NCBI RefSeq assembly: GCF_932294415.1
Contig: NC_065535.1
Span: forward strand, 7,119,501-7,183,500
From: Quercus robur
Lineage: Eukaryota; Streptophyta; Magnoliopsida; Fagales; Fagaceae
DNA length: 64,000 nt
Reading direction: 5' to 3'
Position 1 is the first letter of the stretch. Each line of letters begins with the position of its first letter. The notes under the pieces were generated by a model that saw only the letters and a list, made by a program, of their open reading frames with translations, had not been told where the DNA came from and ran no database searches. Below, piece by piece: positions 21,181 to 32,048 of the stretch. A program made the position numbers and the translations under genes.

Positions 21181-22470
21181 AATGAGGATGATGATAATGA
21201 TGCTAGTGGTGGAGCATTTAGTTCACATGATGATATTTATTTCAATTTTCTTTGTAACAAATGAGGCTTGGATCTTAAAACTTAGTAGTTGTTTGTTTGA
21301 AACTTTAAAACTTATTTGCTATTTGGATGTAATGAATTTATTTGTTATTTTCCATTTGGATGTAAATGTAATGACTAATGAACTTATTTATTTAGTTTTG
21401 TTGAAAGTTTATTATGTTAAGGATGATTGTTTTGTAATGTTATTGTGTTAAATTCTTTAAAAAGATGTTATATACTTATATGATTTTATTTTATTTTATT
21501 TTTTAAGAAAACATATTTATTACTATTAGTTTGTTAGTTTTAATATATTAAAAATTAAAAATTATTTATATAATTTAAATAAATAATAATTAAATTATTT
21601 ATGCCGTTATCGGTCTAACCATTGGTCAAACCCCGATCCAACCATAAAATCAATAATTAGCCCATTTTTTATTCTTTTACTGTACTGATTTTTAAAACCA
21701 TGGTTTTTAGACTTCAAGTAGTAAGTTCTAAAAAGAAATAAGAAAATTTTTTAATTGTGATTTGATTTATAACTAAGATAGCACGTGAAAAGCTTTGAAA
21801 ATGTTGTACAAAAAAATAATTTTTTTCTAAAACCAAGATAATGGGTAATGGCTGTAACCCACTAACTGTAAATAACATGTTTTTTTTCACTTGACACTAT
21901 TTTTTGTTTGTTAACTTTTTTTTAAGTATTTGTTTACTTTAAACTTCATTTACATTTTTTGTTTAGGTTCGTGGGGCATATTTATTTGGTTTTTTTTGGT
22001 TAGGGATTAATTTCTAGTAAAGTATATTTGTAAGACACGAAAATAACGTAGCATCTTAAAAATAAATAAATAATGGTTTTACTTCAATGAAATTGGTAAT
22101 ACTTCATTGTAGCGTTATAAAGAAAGTGAATGAGCTTACATTAAGCTTGCCCCCCAAGATTCGATTCCTAGCTCCGTCCCTGATCGTAGTTTTCTTTAAT
22201 AAACCATATGAGATTTCATGACGTAATGCATTTTTTGTTGGTGATTTTAACAATTAGAAGAAGTTTTTTATGGAGAATTTTTGATTTTCTAAATCACATA
22301 GTAAATGATTATAATTTTTTTCATAAAGTTGCCAAGATGATATGATGCCATGCAGCTTATTTTATAATTTATATATCAAAGTTTCATCCAAAATTTAGAA
22401 ATGATAGATTATAAGCGATACTTACTATTGTAAAGCACGCCACAAATGTGTTCAAATATGAATACTTAAT

Positions 22471-22518
22471 ACATTGAGAGATGTTTCCAAAAAAAAAAAA
22501 AAAAAACATTGAGAGATG
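22471..22518 (+). repeat. 13-bp direct repeat around TTTCC plus A-run
   Basis: ACATTGAGAGATG at 22471-22483 and again at 22506-22518, separated only by TTTCC and about 17 A's. Interpreted as a target duplication around a minimal retroposed poly(A) tail. Confidence 0.7.
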
Positions 22519-23644
22519 AAGTGAAGCTTGTCATCGAGAAAACAACACAATTGAAAGTGATAATTGAGCATTTAAAAAAAAATTTATTAACACTAAATAA
22601 ATAGTTTATTTTTCAAATATTAATTTAGGGGCATCTTTGGGTGGGGTGACTTTTGTAGAGGTAATTAAAGTTAGATATGACAAGTGAGTCGAGTTGATTC
22701 AAAAACGAGTTTAGGTTAAAAATAGGTCATCTTACATAGGTTAGAAGCGAGTTAGGTTGCAGGTTAGGTCTGGTCAATCTGTATTTTTTCACATGAAAAA
22801 TAAATAAATTAGAAAACATGTATATGATGTATTTGCCACTTGTAAGCATGCAATAAACAAATTACTTTGGGTGGAATGCATTCATTTGAATTTAACCGTG
22901 TCATGAAAAAGAAAGGACAAAATTTAGCTACAAAATTAGTTGTAACCTTAGGTTACAAACTTACTTAATATCTTTTTATTGGAAATGAATTTTGACAAAT
23001 CCACAGTTGGATTACATCTTCTTCTTATATCCTCCATACTTGCAAAATTTCAAGAAAATTAAAGATGAATAGCTATGTTATCAATAAATTTTTTAAATTG
23101 CAAGTTTTTATAATTTAAAATTATACACAAAATATAAGCTGTAGATTATATGGTAAATAATATCTGATTGACACAAAGTTTAACATGTGTATTAAGAGCG
23201 TAAAGAAGGTGTAATTCAATGGTTAAATTTTCAAAATATGTTGTAATATTTATTTTATTGAGTGAGTTTATAGTCTTGGGATATAACTAATTTTGTAGCA
23301 AAACTTTATCCAAAAAGAAATACAAATCCCAGCAAGCCTAATAGTAATAGAACCAATGCAAAAGATTCAAATTTTAAATTTCTTTTCTTTCATTCAATTC
23401 TCTCATCAACCAAGCAGAAGCTAATACATTCAAAACAAAATGATAATTGCCAAAAACAAAAAAAAAAACAAAAAACAAAAAACAAAACAAAAGACTAAGC
23501 TTACTTTCATTGTTCTATATTGGGCCAATATTTCTTGAACCGGAGTCTTACATTTTATGTGTTGTATGAGCTATGGTCCTAAAAATTAGCCTAGAACTTG
23601 CTAATGCATAATTTAGTTTTGATTTTTCTGCGTTGTGCCGTTTA

Positions 23645-23700
23645 GAGTAGATTAGCTTTATTGCTCTCAGCCAAAAAAAAAAAAAAAAGGAGTAGATTAG
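23645..23700 (+). repeat. 11-bp direct repeat around a 34-bp A-tailed insert
   Basis: GAGTAGATTAG at 23645-23655 and 23690-23700. The insert is CTTTATTGCTCTCAGCC followed by about 16 A's and a G. This one keeps 17 bases of non-A sequence that could identify its source. Confidence 0.7.
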
Positions 23701-24495
23701 ATTTGCTTAGGTTTTCATCTCTTTTATTTATATATTTATTTTTGGAGAAGAATGGTGTTTTGTATTTTATTAATATCGTAGTAAGAATGAAAAACATCTT
23801 CAATGAAAGCAAGAATTTCTTCTATCCAAGCCAAAAAACTCTTCAGGTATTGCGAATAGTGTGAAAGCTTGTAGGGTGCCCTATAGGGGTGACAAAATCC
23901 AACGCGATCCACGAACATGACACAAAGGGTTGAGGCTTAATGAGTTCATATCATATTCGAGTTGACATGACTAACCCATTTAACAAATGTATCGTATTTG
24001 TGTCCAACCCACGAAACCTATCGAACCTATTTAACTAAATGCTATTTCACCAATATACCCTTCAAAACTCTAGGTATATAAACTTATTAGTTGTAGTGGT
24101 TTATTTTGTTTGACATCTTGTGATTGATTATTTGTAATATTTTGATTTTTTTAGGTTTGAATGAATTATTTTGTGATGCATTTACTCATCATTTTTGAAT
24201 TTTATATTTAAAAACCTATAGGTTGTTTTTCATAGTTCAGATCAATGGGTTAAAACTAAAATTTGTATTTTTTTTATATTGATAAAATATGATAAATGGG
24301 TTGACATGATTGATTTATTTACGTATTAAAGTTGAGGAATATTGACCCGTTTAATAAACATGTTGAGATTGTGTTGACTCATATAATTAAATACTCATGA
24401 GTCGACATAAAATGAACCCGACACGTGAACATGAATCGTTACACTTTTAGTTTAGGTTTTAATATTTTTTGTTTTTTTATAAAAGTCCTAACATA

Positions 24496-25813
24496 GAGCA
24501 CTCCCATCAGGTGTGCCAAATGTGCCAAATGCCAAATATTTGGCACATTTGACACACCAAACACAAAAACAAGCCCTCATTAGCTGTTCTAAATCTCAAA
24601 AAATTTGGAACATGTCTACAGTACCGTCTCAAATATGAGATGGTACGGACAACAATGCTATTACTATTTGGCTTTATTTAATTCATTTTTTCTCTCTCCT
24701 CCATCATTTGTCTCTCTCCGGCTCTCCGTCTGCAACCCATCTCTCTCTCTCTCACTGGCTCTTTCTCTCAGACCCAACCACCATCATCATCACTACCCGA
24801 TCGGTGAACAGACCCAACCATCATCATTATCATCACTCGATCACTCCACACCCAGCCACCATCATCACCCACCCCGATCGGCGAACAGACCCATTGAAGT
24901 TGTCGAGACCGTCGCCTCGTCACTTCAGGGCCATGGAGACTTGGGTTCTGAAGAAGCCAGCGACACCGGTGAGGCCGAAGTTGGAGCGACGGTGAGTCGA
25001 GCGAGTGACGTGGCGCTCCCAGTCGGAGCCGCCATAGGAGCCGAGAGATTGGTGAGGGTTGGAGGCAGAAGGAGAAGAGAGAAGGAAAAAGTACACCAAA
25101 AAAAAAGAGAGAAGGAAAAAGAAGCAGAGACCAGAAAGAGAAAAAAAGACAAAAACGGAGAGAAAAAAAGACATTTACGGGTTGTGTTTTTTTTTTTTTT
25201 TTTTGAGGTGCCGGTGGTGGCCATTGGTGATGATGATGATGATGATGATAGTGATAGGGATAGGGATAGGGAGAAGGAGGTAATATATTATTTTAATGTG
25301 TAGTGAATATTATTTTAATGTATAGAATTGAAGTATAGAACATCTGATAAATGATATGTTGTAAAATGATATGCTAAAATGATAAAGTGAGTTTTTGGTG
25401 TGTCAAAATGACATTTTTTTTAGAGAGCTGATGAGAATGCTCTAAGTGTGTCAAATGTAAAAATTTGGCATTTCATCAAATACTAAAAAACATGCTGTAT
25501 GCGGTGTTCTGTATGCCAAATAAATTTGACATTTGCTTAGAGCATTCCCATTAGCTTTCTAAAAAAAAATGCCATTTTGACACATCAAAAACCAACTTTA
25601 TCATTTTAACACATTATTTTACATCATATCATTTATCAGATGTTCTATACTACAATTCTATACATTAAAATAATATTTACTATACATTAAAATAATATAT
25701 TACCCCCTCCCTATTCCTATCACTATCTTCATCATCATCACCAACGGCCACCACCGGCATAAACACCGACAACCACCACCGACAACAACCCCGACGGCCA
25801 CCAATGCCACCTC

Positions 25814-25844
<31 letters not shown>

Positions 25845-25976
25845 AGAGAGACCAAACCGGCACAAACCCACATCCCAAACCCACCACCGGCACAAACCCA
25901 CATCCATCACCGGCACAACCCACACCACCACCGGACATCCACCACCGGCACAAACCCACACCCACCTACGCCACCT

Positions 25977-26009
<33 letters not shown>

Positions 26010-26691
26010 ACAACCAGAGAGACCAAATTCAACAAACCCACATCCATCCACCAAATCAAACAAACCCACATCCCAAACCGGCATAAACACCGACGGCCAC
26101 CACAGGCAACAACCCCGACGGCCACCAACGCCACCTAAAAAAAAACAAAAAAAAAAAAAGAAAAACACAACCAGAGAGACAAATTCAACAAACCCACATC
26201 CATCTACCAAATCAAACAAACCCACATCCCAAACCGCCTCTGTCGCCGTCGCTGATGGAAGTTTTTACTTCCGGCCACGGTGTCCTTCACACTGGAGTTC
26301 CTCTTCGTCGCAAAGTGGGTCGTGATCTGTGGCGAGCCGGGCGGTCTCTGTCTCTCGGCATGGCGAGATCGGCGTGGTGAGATCGGCGATGGCGAGAGGG
26401 CCAGAACAGAGAGAGCGAGAGATGTAGAGGGAGAGACATGCCAGAACAGAGAGAGCGAGAGAAGGAGACGGAGAGACATGAGAGACATCTGATAGAAGGA
26501 GAGAGAAAAAATGGATTAAATAAGGTGAACAGTGTATAGCATTTGTCTCCGTACCGTCTCATATTTGAGACGGTACTGTAGCCATGCCTTAAATTTTTTG
26601 AGATCTGGAAGAGCTGATGAAGGGTGGTTTTTGTTATTTGGTGTGCCAAATGCCAAATATTTGGCATTTGGCACACCTGATGAGAGTGCTC
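24496..26691. mobile_element. Head-to-head pair of one TIR element forming a 2.2-kb palindrome
   Basis: Left copy 24496-25442 and right copy 25540-26691 are inverted relative to each other. Every end carries GAGCA[C/T]TC[C/T]CAT[C/T]AG or its complement. The right copy has a perfect TTA duplication (25537-25539 and 26692-26694), typical of PIF/Harbinger elements; the left copy's flanks (ATA/TAA) are not a clean pair. The 97-bp spacer is itself an inverted repeat. Inside the left copy lies a GC-rich, gene-like stretch (about 24890-25060), with an ATG frame METWVLKKPATPV that reaches a GTGAGT splice-like site. No transposase was recognised. Outer ends also share TTTGGCAC-type subrepeats and a GTACCGTCTCA block. 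Confidence 0.7.
25803..26232. repeat. Three tandem units of about 140-170 bp with long A-runs
   Basis: Each unit has GCCACCT, then 12-30 A's, then CCAGAGAGAC and several copies of a CACCGGCACAAACCCACA-type phrase. The left copy of the element has the matching segment only once (T-run, then GAGGTGCCGGTGG near 25200), so the expansion happened in the right copy. ORFs here are low-complexity artefacts. Confidence 0.8.
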
Positions 26692-26803
26692 TTAGGGACG
26701 TTCCAATAATAGCATCGTACGAACAACCATGCTATTAATATTTTAAGGTTTTTTATTCATACTTTTTCTCTTTCTTCAGTTATTTTCGTGAGTGGTTCCA
26801 ATG

Positions 26804-26955
26804 CCACAACAAAAGACACAATTTGTGCCACAACTCGCTCATGTGGCGAGTTGTGGTTGGTGGAGAGGTGTCTCCATATAACCCACCATCACCTTTTCAC
26901 CAATCACAACTCGTCACATAAGTGAGTTGTGACACAAATTGTGCCTTTTGTTGTG
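26804..26955. mobile_element. Foldback MITE, about 150 bp
   Basis: CACAACAAAAG and the following 45 or so bases are matched, inverted, by the last 55 bases, which end CTTTTGTTGTG. The short middle contains GGTGTCTCCATATAACC. It is nearly all stem. No clear target duplication was found, so the superfamily is unassigned. Confidence 0.75.
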
Positions 26956-27021
26956 TTATCAGACTTTTTCTATTTCCATTGATTGTTGGCTATTACTTCT
27001 CTTGTTTGTGTACGTGTGAGT

Positions 27022-27435
27022 AGAGATGTGCATGGGTCGGGTTGGGTTGGGTTGAGGGAATTTTTTGACCCAACCTACCATGGTGGGTCAAAAAAAATTC
27101 AACCCAACCCAACCCAACCCAACCCACGTGGGTCGGGTTGAACCCATGGGTTTGACAATTTTTTATTTATTATTAAATTGAGTAGAAAAAAAAAATAAAT
27201 ATTAATATATTAAAAAAAACCTAAAGATTAGTATCAATGTAACTCCTTGAAGGCTCAAAACTAATGACTAAACAATAATAGTAATTTATTAGAATTTGTG
27301 TGAACTAACTGGCTTTTATATAGGATAGGAAGAATTGGTTATTTAAAAAAATTTATTAATTATATAATATATATATATTAAATTAGTATTAGTAGAAGGA
27401 ATTGAGGAAATGCAAATTATTAAATATATAATATA

Positions 27436-27471
<36 letters not shown>

Positions 27472-27710
27472 TGCCCTACAATTGATTTTTTTTTTAAATT
27501 ATTAAATATAAAATATATATTAAATATGGGTGGGTCGGGTCGAGTTTGACGGGTTTGTAATTTTATGACCCAAACCCAACCCGACCCGCTATAATAATTT
27601 TTTTGGTAACCCAACCCAATCCACCAAACCTTAAAAACCGACCCAATCCGGTAGGTCGGGTCGGATTGGGTCGGGTTTGACGGGTCGGTGGGTTTTCTGC
27701 ACACCCCTAA
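27022..27710. mobile_element. hAT-type MITE with 8-bp target duplication
   Basis: Perfect GTGTGAGT duplication at 27014-27021 and 27711-27718. Ends are AGAGATGTGCA and TGCACACCCCTAA (inverted match with one or two changes). Sub-terminal regions are rich in GGGTTGGG and GGGTCGGG on one side and their complements on the other; the middle is AT-rich with a (TA)n run. It belongs to the same family as 61532-62084. Confidence 0.85.
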
Positions 27711-28218
27711 GTGTGAGTGTGTGACGTTGGGCCTCTGGGAGCCAAAAAGAATTAAAAAGGAGAAAGAAAGAATAAAAAAAATTTAAAATAAAGTAATAAT
27801 AGATTGAAGTAGCATGTATCGTAAAGTAATATGTAAAAATAGATGGCTTTTTTATACGTTAAAATAGTTTTAATTTTTTTAAAATTTTTTTTTAAGGAAC
27901 GGCTGATGCTAGTGCTAAAAAAAATGAGCTAGCACTTGCACTGTACCTGGTTCGTCTATCCTCTCTCTCTCTCTCTCTCTCTCTGTGTACTAGTAAAGTC
28001 AGTTTCTTTCACTTGTTGCAAAAAATTCTCTTCAATTTTTGAGGTGGGTGTTGCTTCTGGTAAGTAAATTGCTAAAGTGGGTCTAATCTTCTTTGATCTT
28101 TCAATGTCTGGAGCTTCTTGTGTTTAAAAATGTTATCTTTGGTTTATTTTTATAGATATAATTATAAGCCTGACTTTTTATCTTTGATTTTTGACTCCAG
28201 AGCCATTGATTAGTGGAA
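27711..28218 (+). promoter_or_regulatory. Upstream region and 5' UTR of the B3 gene
   Basis: A (CT)n tract at about 27960-27984, common in plant core promoters, precedes a likely transcription start. A 5' UTR intron is suggested by GTAAGT at 28060 and a pyrimidine-rich acceptor ending TTGACTCCAG at 28200. The 18 bases 28201-28218 then lead to the ATG. Confidence 0.5.
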
Positions 28219-30784
28219 ATGGGAGAAACATGCAAAGATTGGAGCAAATGGGCAGAGGAAATCTATTGGACCCGCTTCCAAACAATTCACTTCTCTCAGT
28301 ATCTCCTCGGTGATTATGATCGCCAGCTTGTAAGTTTTTTAAGCTTCTTTTTTTACCTTTTCGGACCTATGAAATTTTATGTTTGTGAAAAACACTAAAG
28401 GTGGTAGCTTTTGCATGGTCGTTAAAAAAGGTTGTTGAACATGCCTTTTAGAATGTAAAAGGTCCTTTTTTTTCCATGGAAAAATTGGAAGCTTTGGGGT
28501 TCTCTGCTTGGTAGCTCTTTGTTTAGAGTGTTATGAATATATATATATATATTAATTTTTGTGCACCCAGTTACAGTGAAAAGAAAAAATAAATGATTTG
28601 GGGGAAGGGGGGGGGGGGGGGGGGGTTTTGGTTGTTTGTAAAAACATGATTTCAGTCATTTTTAAATGTAGTTTGGACTCAAATTAAGCACATTCTAAGT
28701 TAGAAGCACATCGGTATTTTATGTCACAGAACCTCTGTATTTGCTTATGAAATGAACAAAAGCTAATCCATGGTGAAGATTTTCTTTTCCCAAAATCCTG
28801 AGGAGCGCGTGGGGTTACATTATTTAAAATCAGTTACTAATGAAATTTTGAATGATGTGACATTTTAGGATTTACAAAAGATAAGATCTTCATTGTGAAT
28901 TTGGTCATAAAAAAAGAGAGAATCCTAATGGCCTGTTTGGATGGAGGGGGGAAGGAGGGAGAGTGAAGGGGAGTAGAATAGAGTTGGCTAAAAATAAGCT
29001 AATTTTGTGCTAAATATACTCTACTCTACTCTACTTCCCCTCCCTCTCCCTCAATCCAAACGGACCATAAATTCAAAATGAATGGGGGCTTATTCTCTTT
29101 TAGAGAACATGGAGTCAAGGAGTCCTGAGTTACTTTTTCTTTTTGGATAGAAGTCCTGAGTTAGTTTTCAGTGAATCTTTGCTACAATTGATGAATTTTA
29201 GTAGAGGTTATATCTTGCTGGGAATGTTTCACATTTTGGTCAGTTAGTGCAAGTTCTGGTTTGTTATTCTTGCAACACTTTGCCCCTCTCTTGCAGCTTT
29301 GTCCTCAATTGTCTAGTTTGCTTATTTTTGTATTGACATTGCAGGCCATCCCCAAAAAATTTGTTGACAATATGAAAAAGAAGCTGCCTCAAAGTGTGAC
29401 TCTTAAAGGTCCTAGTGGTTTAACATGGGATGTAGAATTGAAGACTATTGATGATACATTGTTCTTTAACCATGGTTGGCAAGAATTTGTCAAGGATCAT
29501 TCTTTGGAAGAGACTGATTTATTGGTCTTTAGGTACAATGGTTGGTCACAATTTGACGTTTTAATCTTTGATGGAAAGAACTTGTGTGAGAAAGGGGCTT
29601 CGTATTTTGTCAGAAAATGTGGGCCAACTGAACAGGACAATGGATGCTTGACAAAGAAAAAAACAAGGGAAGGTTCTATTGATGATGTTCATACCCCTTT
29701 GGATGATGGTGTTGCATGCCCTTCACCTTTGAACTATGTAAGTGATGACAGTGTCACAGTGCCTTCAGAACAATGTATCATCTCTCTTGTCAGTAATAAA
29801 AGGACCCGGCAGAGTGCTAGGAGTGTTGGGAGCAAGGAACCTGCTACTTGTGGAGAGGGAGTGAAGTCCGCTGCAAGTGATGGTAAACCTCTTAACACAT
29901 ATGATACTACGCTTATCTATTTTTGATATGGAATTACCTTGTAGGCCCCTTCCCACTATTTTTTAGCTGCATGTGGCTATTATAGTACCTTGCTAGTTGC
30001 TATCCTTGAACAACGAACTGTGTAGTTCAAGAATATATTGGTTTGATAGAAGTATTTTGTTTATGAATGGTTCAGATGCTGAATGTTCACCCGTCTCTAA
30101 GAATTGGCCACAAGGCCCGCAATATTCGTCAAATAGAAGGCTTGTATCTGAAGATGAGATCAAGAATGCCTTGCTTTTGGCCCAAGCAGCATCAAGCGAT
30201 GATACCTACCTTGTTGTTATGCGACCCACACATGTATACAAGAGATTCTTTGTGGTAAGTGTTCTCTATTGCAAACTTTGATTATATAGCTAATCTTGTC
30301 ATTGTGTTTACTTTTGTCCTTTTTCATGTATTGCTTCTACATTATCAGCTTAATATTGAACAAAATTCTCACTTAAAATGGATATACGTGTTGCTATTTG
30401 AAAATTTGTCTTGGTGTTCAATGAATATGCTTAATTGTTCTTGTGTTATTGCTTGATTAGTACATCCCTTTAGAATGGGCGACGAATCATCTCTCACTGG
30501 AAAACCAAGAAATCCATCTACGTTTTAAAAAGGATACATGGCGAGCCAGGTATAACCATAATCGAGTTCGTGGGTATGGAGGGATTACGGGAGGGTGGAA
30601 ACATTTTGTTATAGACAACAACCTTGAGGAATTTGATGTCTGCCTCTTCAAGCCTGCTGGTCAAATGGATGGCTCGACTATCCTGGATGTTAGCATTTTC
30701 CGGGTTGTTGAAGAGATTAGCCCTCGGACTTTATTGACTCCACCACGAAAAAGGGGTAGGAAAAATTCAATCAAGATCCACTGA
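28219..30784 (+). CDS. B3-domain transcription factor (REM-type), two B3 domains
   Basis: Four coding exons: 28219-28329, 29345-29882, 30076-30254 and 30461-30784. All have GT/AG borders and consistent phase, and give 383 residues. The first B3 domain (about residues 18-110) spans the exon 1/2 border: FQTIHFSQYL, then AIPKKFVDNM, WDVELKTIDD, HGWQEFVKDHSL and DLLVFRYNG. The second (about 258-355) spans exons 3/4: TYLVVMRPTHVYKRFF, IPLEWATNHL and GGWKHFVIDNNL. A Ser/Thr-rich linker holds KRTRQSAR, and the C-terminus has a basic PPRKRGRKN stretch, a probable nuclear signal. B3 domains bind DNA in the nucleus. The targets of this one are unknown. Intron 1 (1 kb) holds a MITE, a G-run and a micro-insert. 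No broken residue was seen, so it looks functional. Confidence 0.9.
28602..28625 (+). repeat. G-run in intron 1 of the B3 gene
   Basis: An uninterrupted run of about 20 G's following GGGGGAAGG. It could form G-quadruplex structures in DNA or pre-mRNA. Its length is uncertain because such runs are hard to sequence. Confidence 0.7.
28929..29067. mobile_element. Tourist-like MITE in intron 1 of the B3 gene
   Basis: Perfect TAA duplication at 28926-28928 and 29068-29070. The ends TGGCCTGTTTGGAT and ATCCAAACGGACCA are inverted. Arms of about 50 bp are rich in GGAGGG/CCCTCC and ACTCTACT, and almost the whole 139 bp folds back. Size and TAA target fit the PIF/Harbinger (Tourist) type. Confidence 0.85.
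29121..29163. repeat. 12-bp direct repeat around a 19-bp T-rich insert
   Basis: AGTCCTGAGTTA at 29121-29132 and 29152-29163. The insert read on the minus strand is TCTATCC followed by A's broken by one G. It is the minus-strand version of the short poly(A) inserts listed elsewhere. Confidence 0.6.
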
Positions 30785-31931
30785 AGCAGAAGCTTGTAAT
30801 TCATACAAGATGTGCAACCTCATTGTGGTCTAGAATATCTGAGGAGGGAAAATTGTTCTGTTACCTGTGGACTGCACTTTATGTAACATACTAGCCTTTT
30901 GTGCACTCAATTAAGTTTATTGCCAGACTACTTACTGTTATTGCGGATGCTTCAAGGGGACTTTAGTAATTAGTAGTTTAGTGACCCTTGTTTTTGTTAA
31001 TATGTTTAGTGTTAATATGTTTAGTGGAATGCACTGTGAGTCTGTGACTCCTCTCTAATTATATAATTTTGCTTTGTGGTTGGATATCACTCTTTGAAAC
31101 AATCTGCCTAGCGAGTAGCAACACAAAATTCTAAATAATTGTTGAGGTGGTATGTTGTGATTTGTGTAAATAAAAGTAATGTACGTGGTGGTGTCAAGTG
31201 AAATTGTCATTTCAATCACAACATGCCATGTGAATAGTTGAATAGTTGAAGATTGGGAAAATGTTTGTGTCCCTAACATTGCTCGATTAAAACAAATTAA
31301 GATTTGATGTTTTAATCAAGATTTGATTTCACCAAGTGCAATACATTTCAATGGTTGATCTCAGTCCTTGAATTAAAAATTAAAAATAAAATATTGAAAT
31401 TAGAATGGAATGCAATGTTGTGTCGTTATAAAATTGAAATGAGAATCGGATGGTAATGTCATTATTTATTTAATTCAATGTTGCAACACATTTCAATGGT
31501 AGATCTCATTCCATTTTACCTACTTTTCCATTCGTTGGAGTTTGAATTTTTTTTTTTATTTTTGGGGGGATAATTGAAACCCTGTTTTAATGTTACTGCT
31601 TAAATTAGTGTTTTAAATTCCGTTCCTCGAATTAGTCTGATTACTGTGTTCATTTCACCTAACTACATGCTAATGCAAAATTAGGGGAACAGGAAGAGGC
31701 AATAGACACTACAGAAAATGGTGTTTGTTAATTGTTATTAGTACATGTCAAAAGAAATTGCACTCACCAAAGAGTTTCTTGACGTGGCCTTGATTTGCCT
31801 CTATACATTGTTTTCTTGATTCATTAAAATCACTCCCTATTAATAAAGAACCACCGTGAAACTAAGATGCATGAACTATGCACTTAAATTAACCATTGAG
31901 CTTCTCAAAAACAATCTCAGAAGCCTTGTTG
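30785..31931. other. Intergenic region between the two B3 genes
   Basis: Begins with the probable 3' UTR of the upstream gene. No gene recognised. A roughly 30-bp phrase with TTTCAATGGT and GATCTCA occurs twice (about 31343-31370 and 31482-31510), a worn local duplication. It ends with the promoter of the next gene. Confidence 0.5.
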
Positions 31932-31939
31932 TATATAAA
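31932..31939 (+). promoter_or_regulatory. TATA box of the second B3 gene
   Basis: TATATAAA lies 110 bp upstream of ATG 32049, in a block similar to the promoter of the B3 pseudogene at 783-914. Confidence 0.7.
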
Positions 31940-32048
31940 GCTAACTAGGGGTGGAATCTCGTTATCTCTCAATTGCTTAGGCCTAACACTTGAACCTAAA
32001 GTATCAACATTTGGGTTTGAGTTTGTTCGTATTCTTGAAGAGTTCTTA

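Larger units (their letters stand above)
13466..21702 (+). mobile_element. hAT-like element, interrupted and partly duplicated
   Basis: The left end CATGGTTTTAAAAACGG (13466) is the inverted complement of the far right end TTTTTAAAACCATG (21702). The flanks ATTTCTAG (13458-13465) and GTTTTTAG (21703-21710) match at 6 of 8 positions, both differences being transitions, as expected for an old 8-bp hAT target duplication. A second copy of the right end lies at 14799-14812. Bases about 13943-14813 are repeated at about 20829-21703 with only a handful of differences, and a minus-strand LTR element fills the space between. No transposase core (dimerisation region) was found, so it is non-autonomous. 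Confidence 0.65.
21711..24495. other. AT-rich intergenic DNA with decayed repeats
   Basis: No gene recognised. Two short poly(A) inserts with direct repeats are present (22471-22518 and 23645-23700). About 23885-24445 looks like an old TIR element: it starts TAGGGGTGAC, has runs resembling the hAT MITEs at 27 and 61.5 kb (CCAACCCACGAAACC) and ends near CGACACGTGAACATG. Its edges are too worn to place. Confidence 0.5.

Noticed and set aside
24605..25303. 232-codon open frame
   Set aside because: His, Lys and Asp runs from simple repeats; it crosses the TIR element without a plausible protein fold. Only the short GC-rich piece is of interest.
25700..26225. Several ORFs with Phe- or Lys-runs on both strands
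   Set aside because: Generated by A/T-runs and tandem repeats inside the palindrome; low complexity, no domain.
27022..27710. Interstitial telomere-like repeat (GGGTTGGG)
   Set aside because: Not TTTAGGG-type, and fully contained within a hAT MITE with a perfect target duplication.
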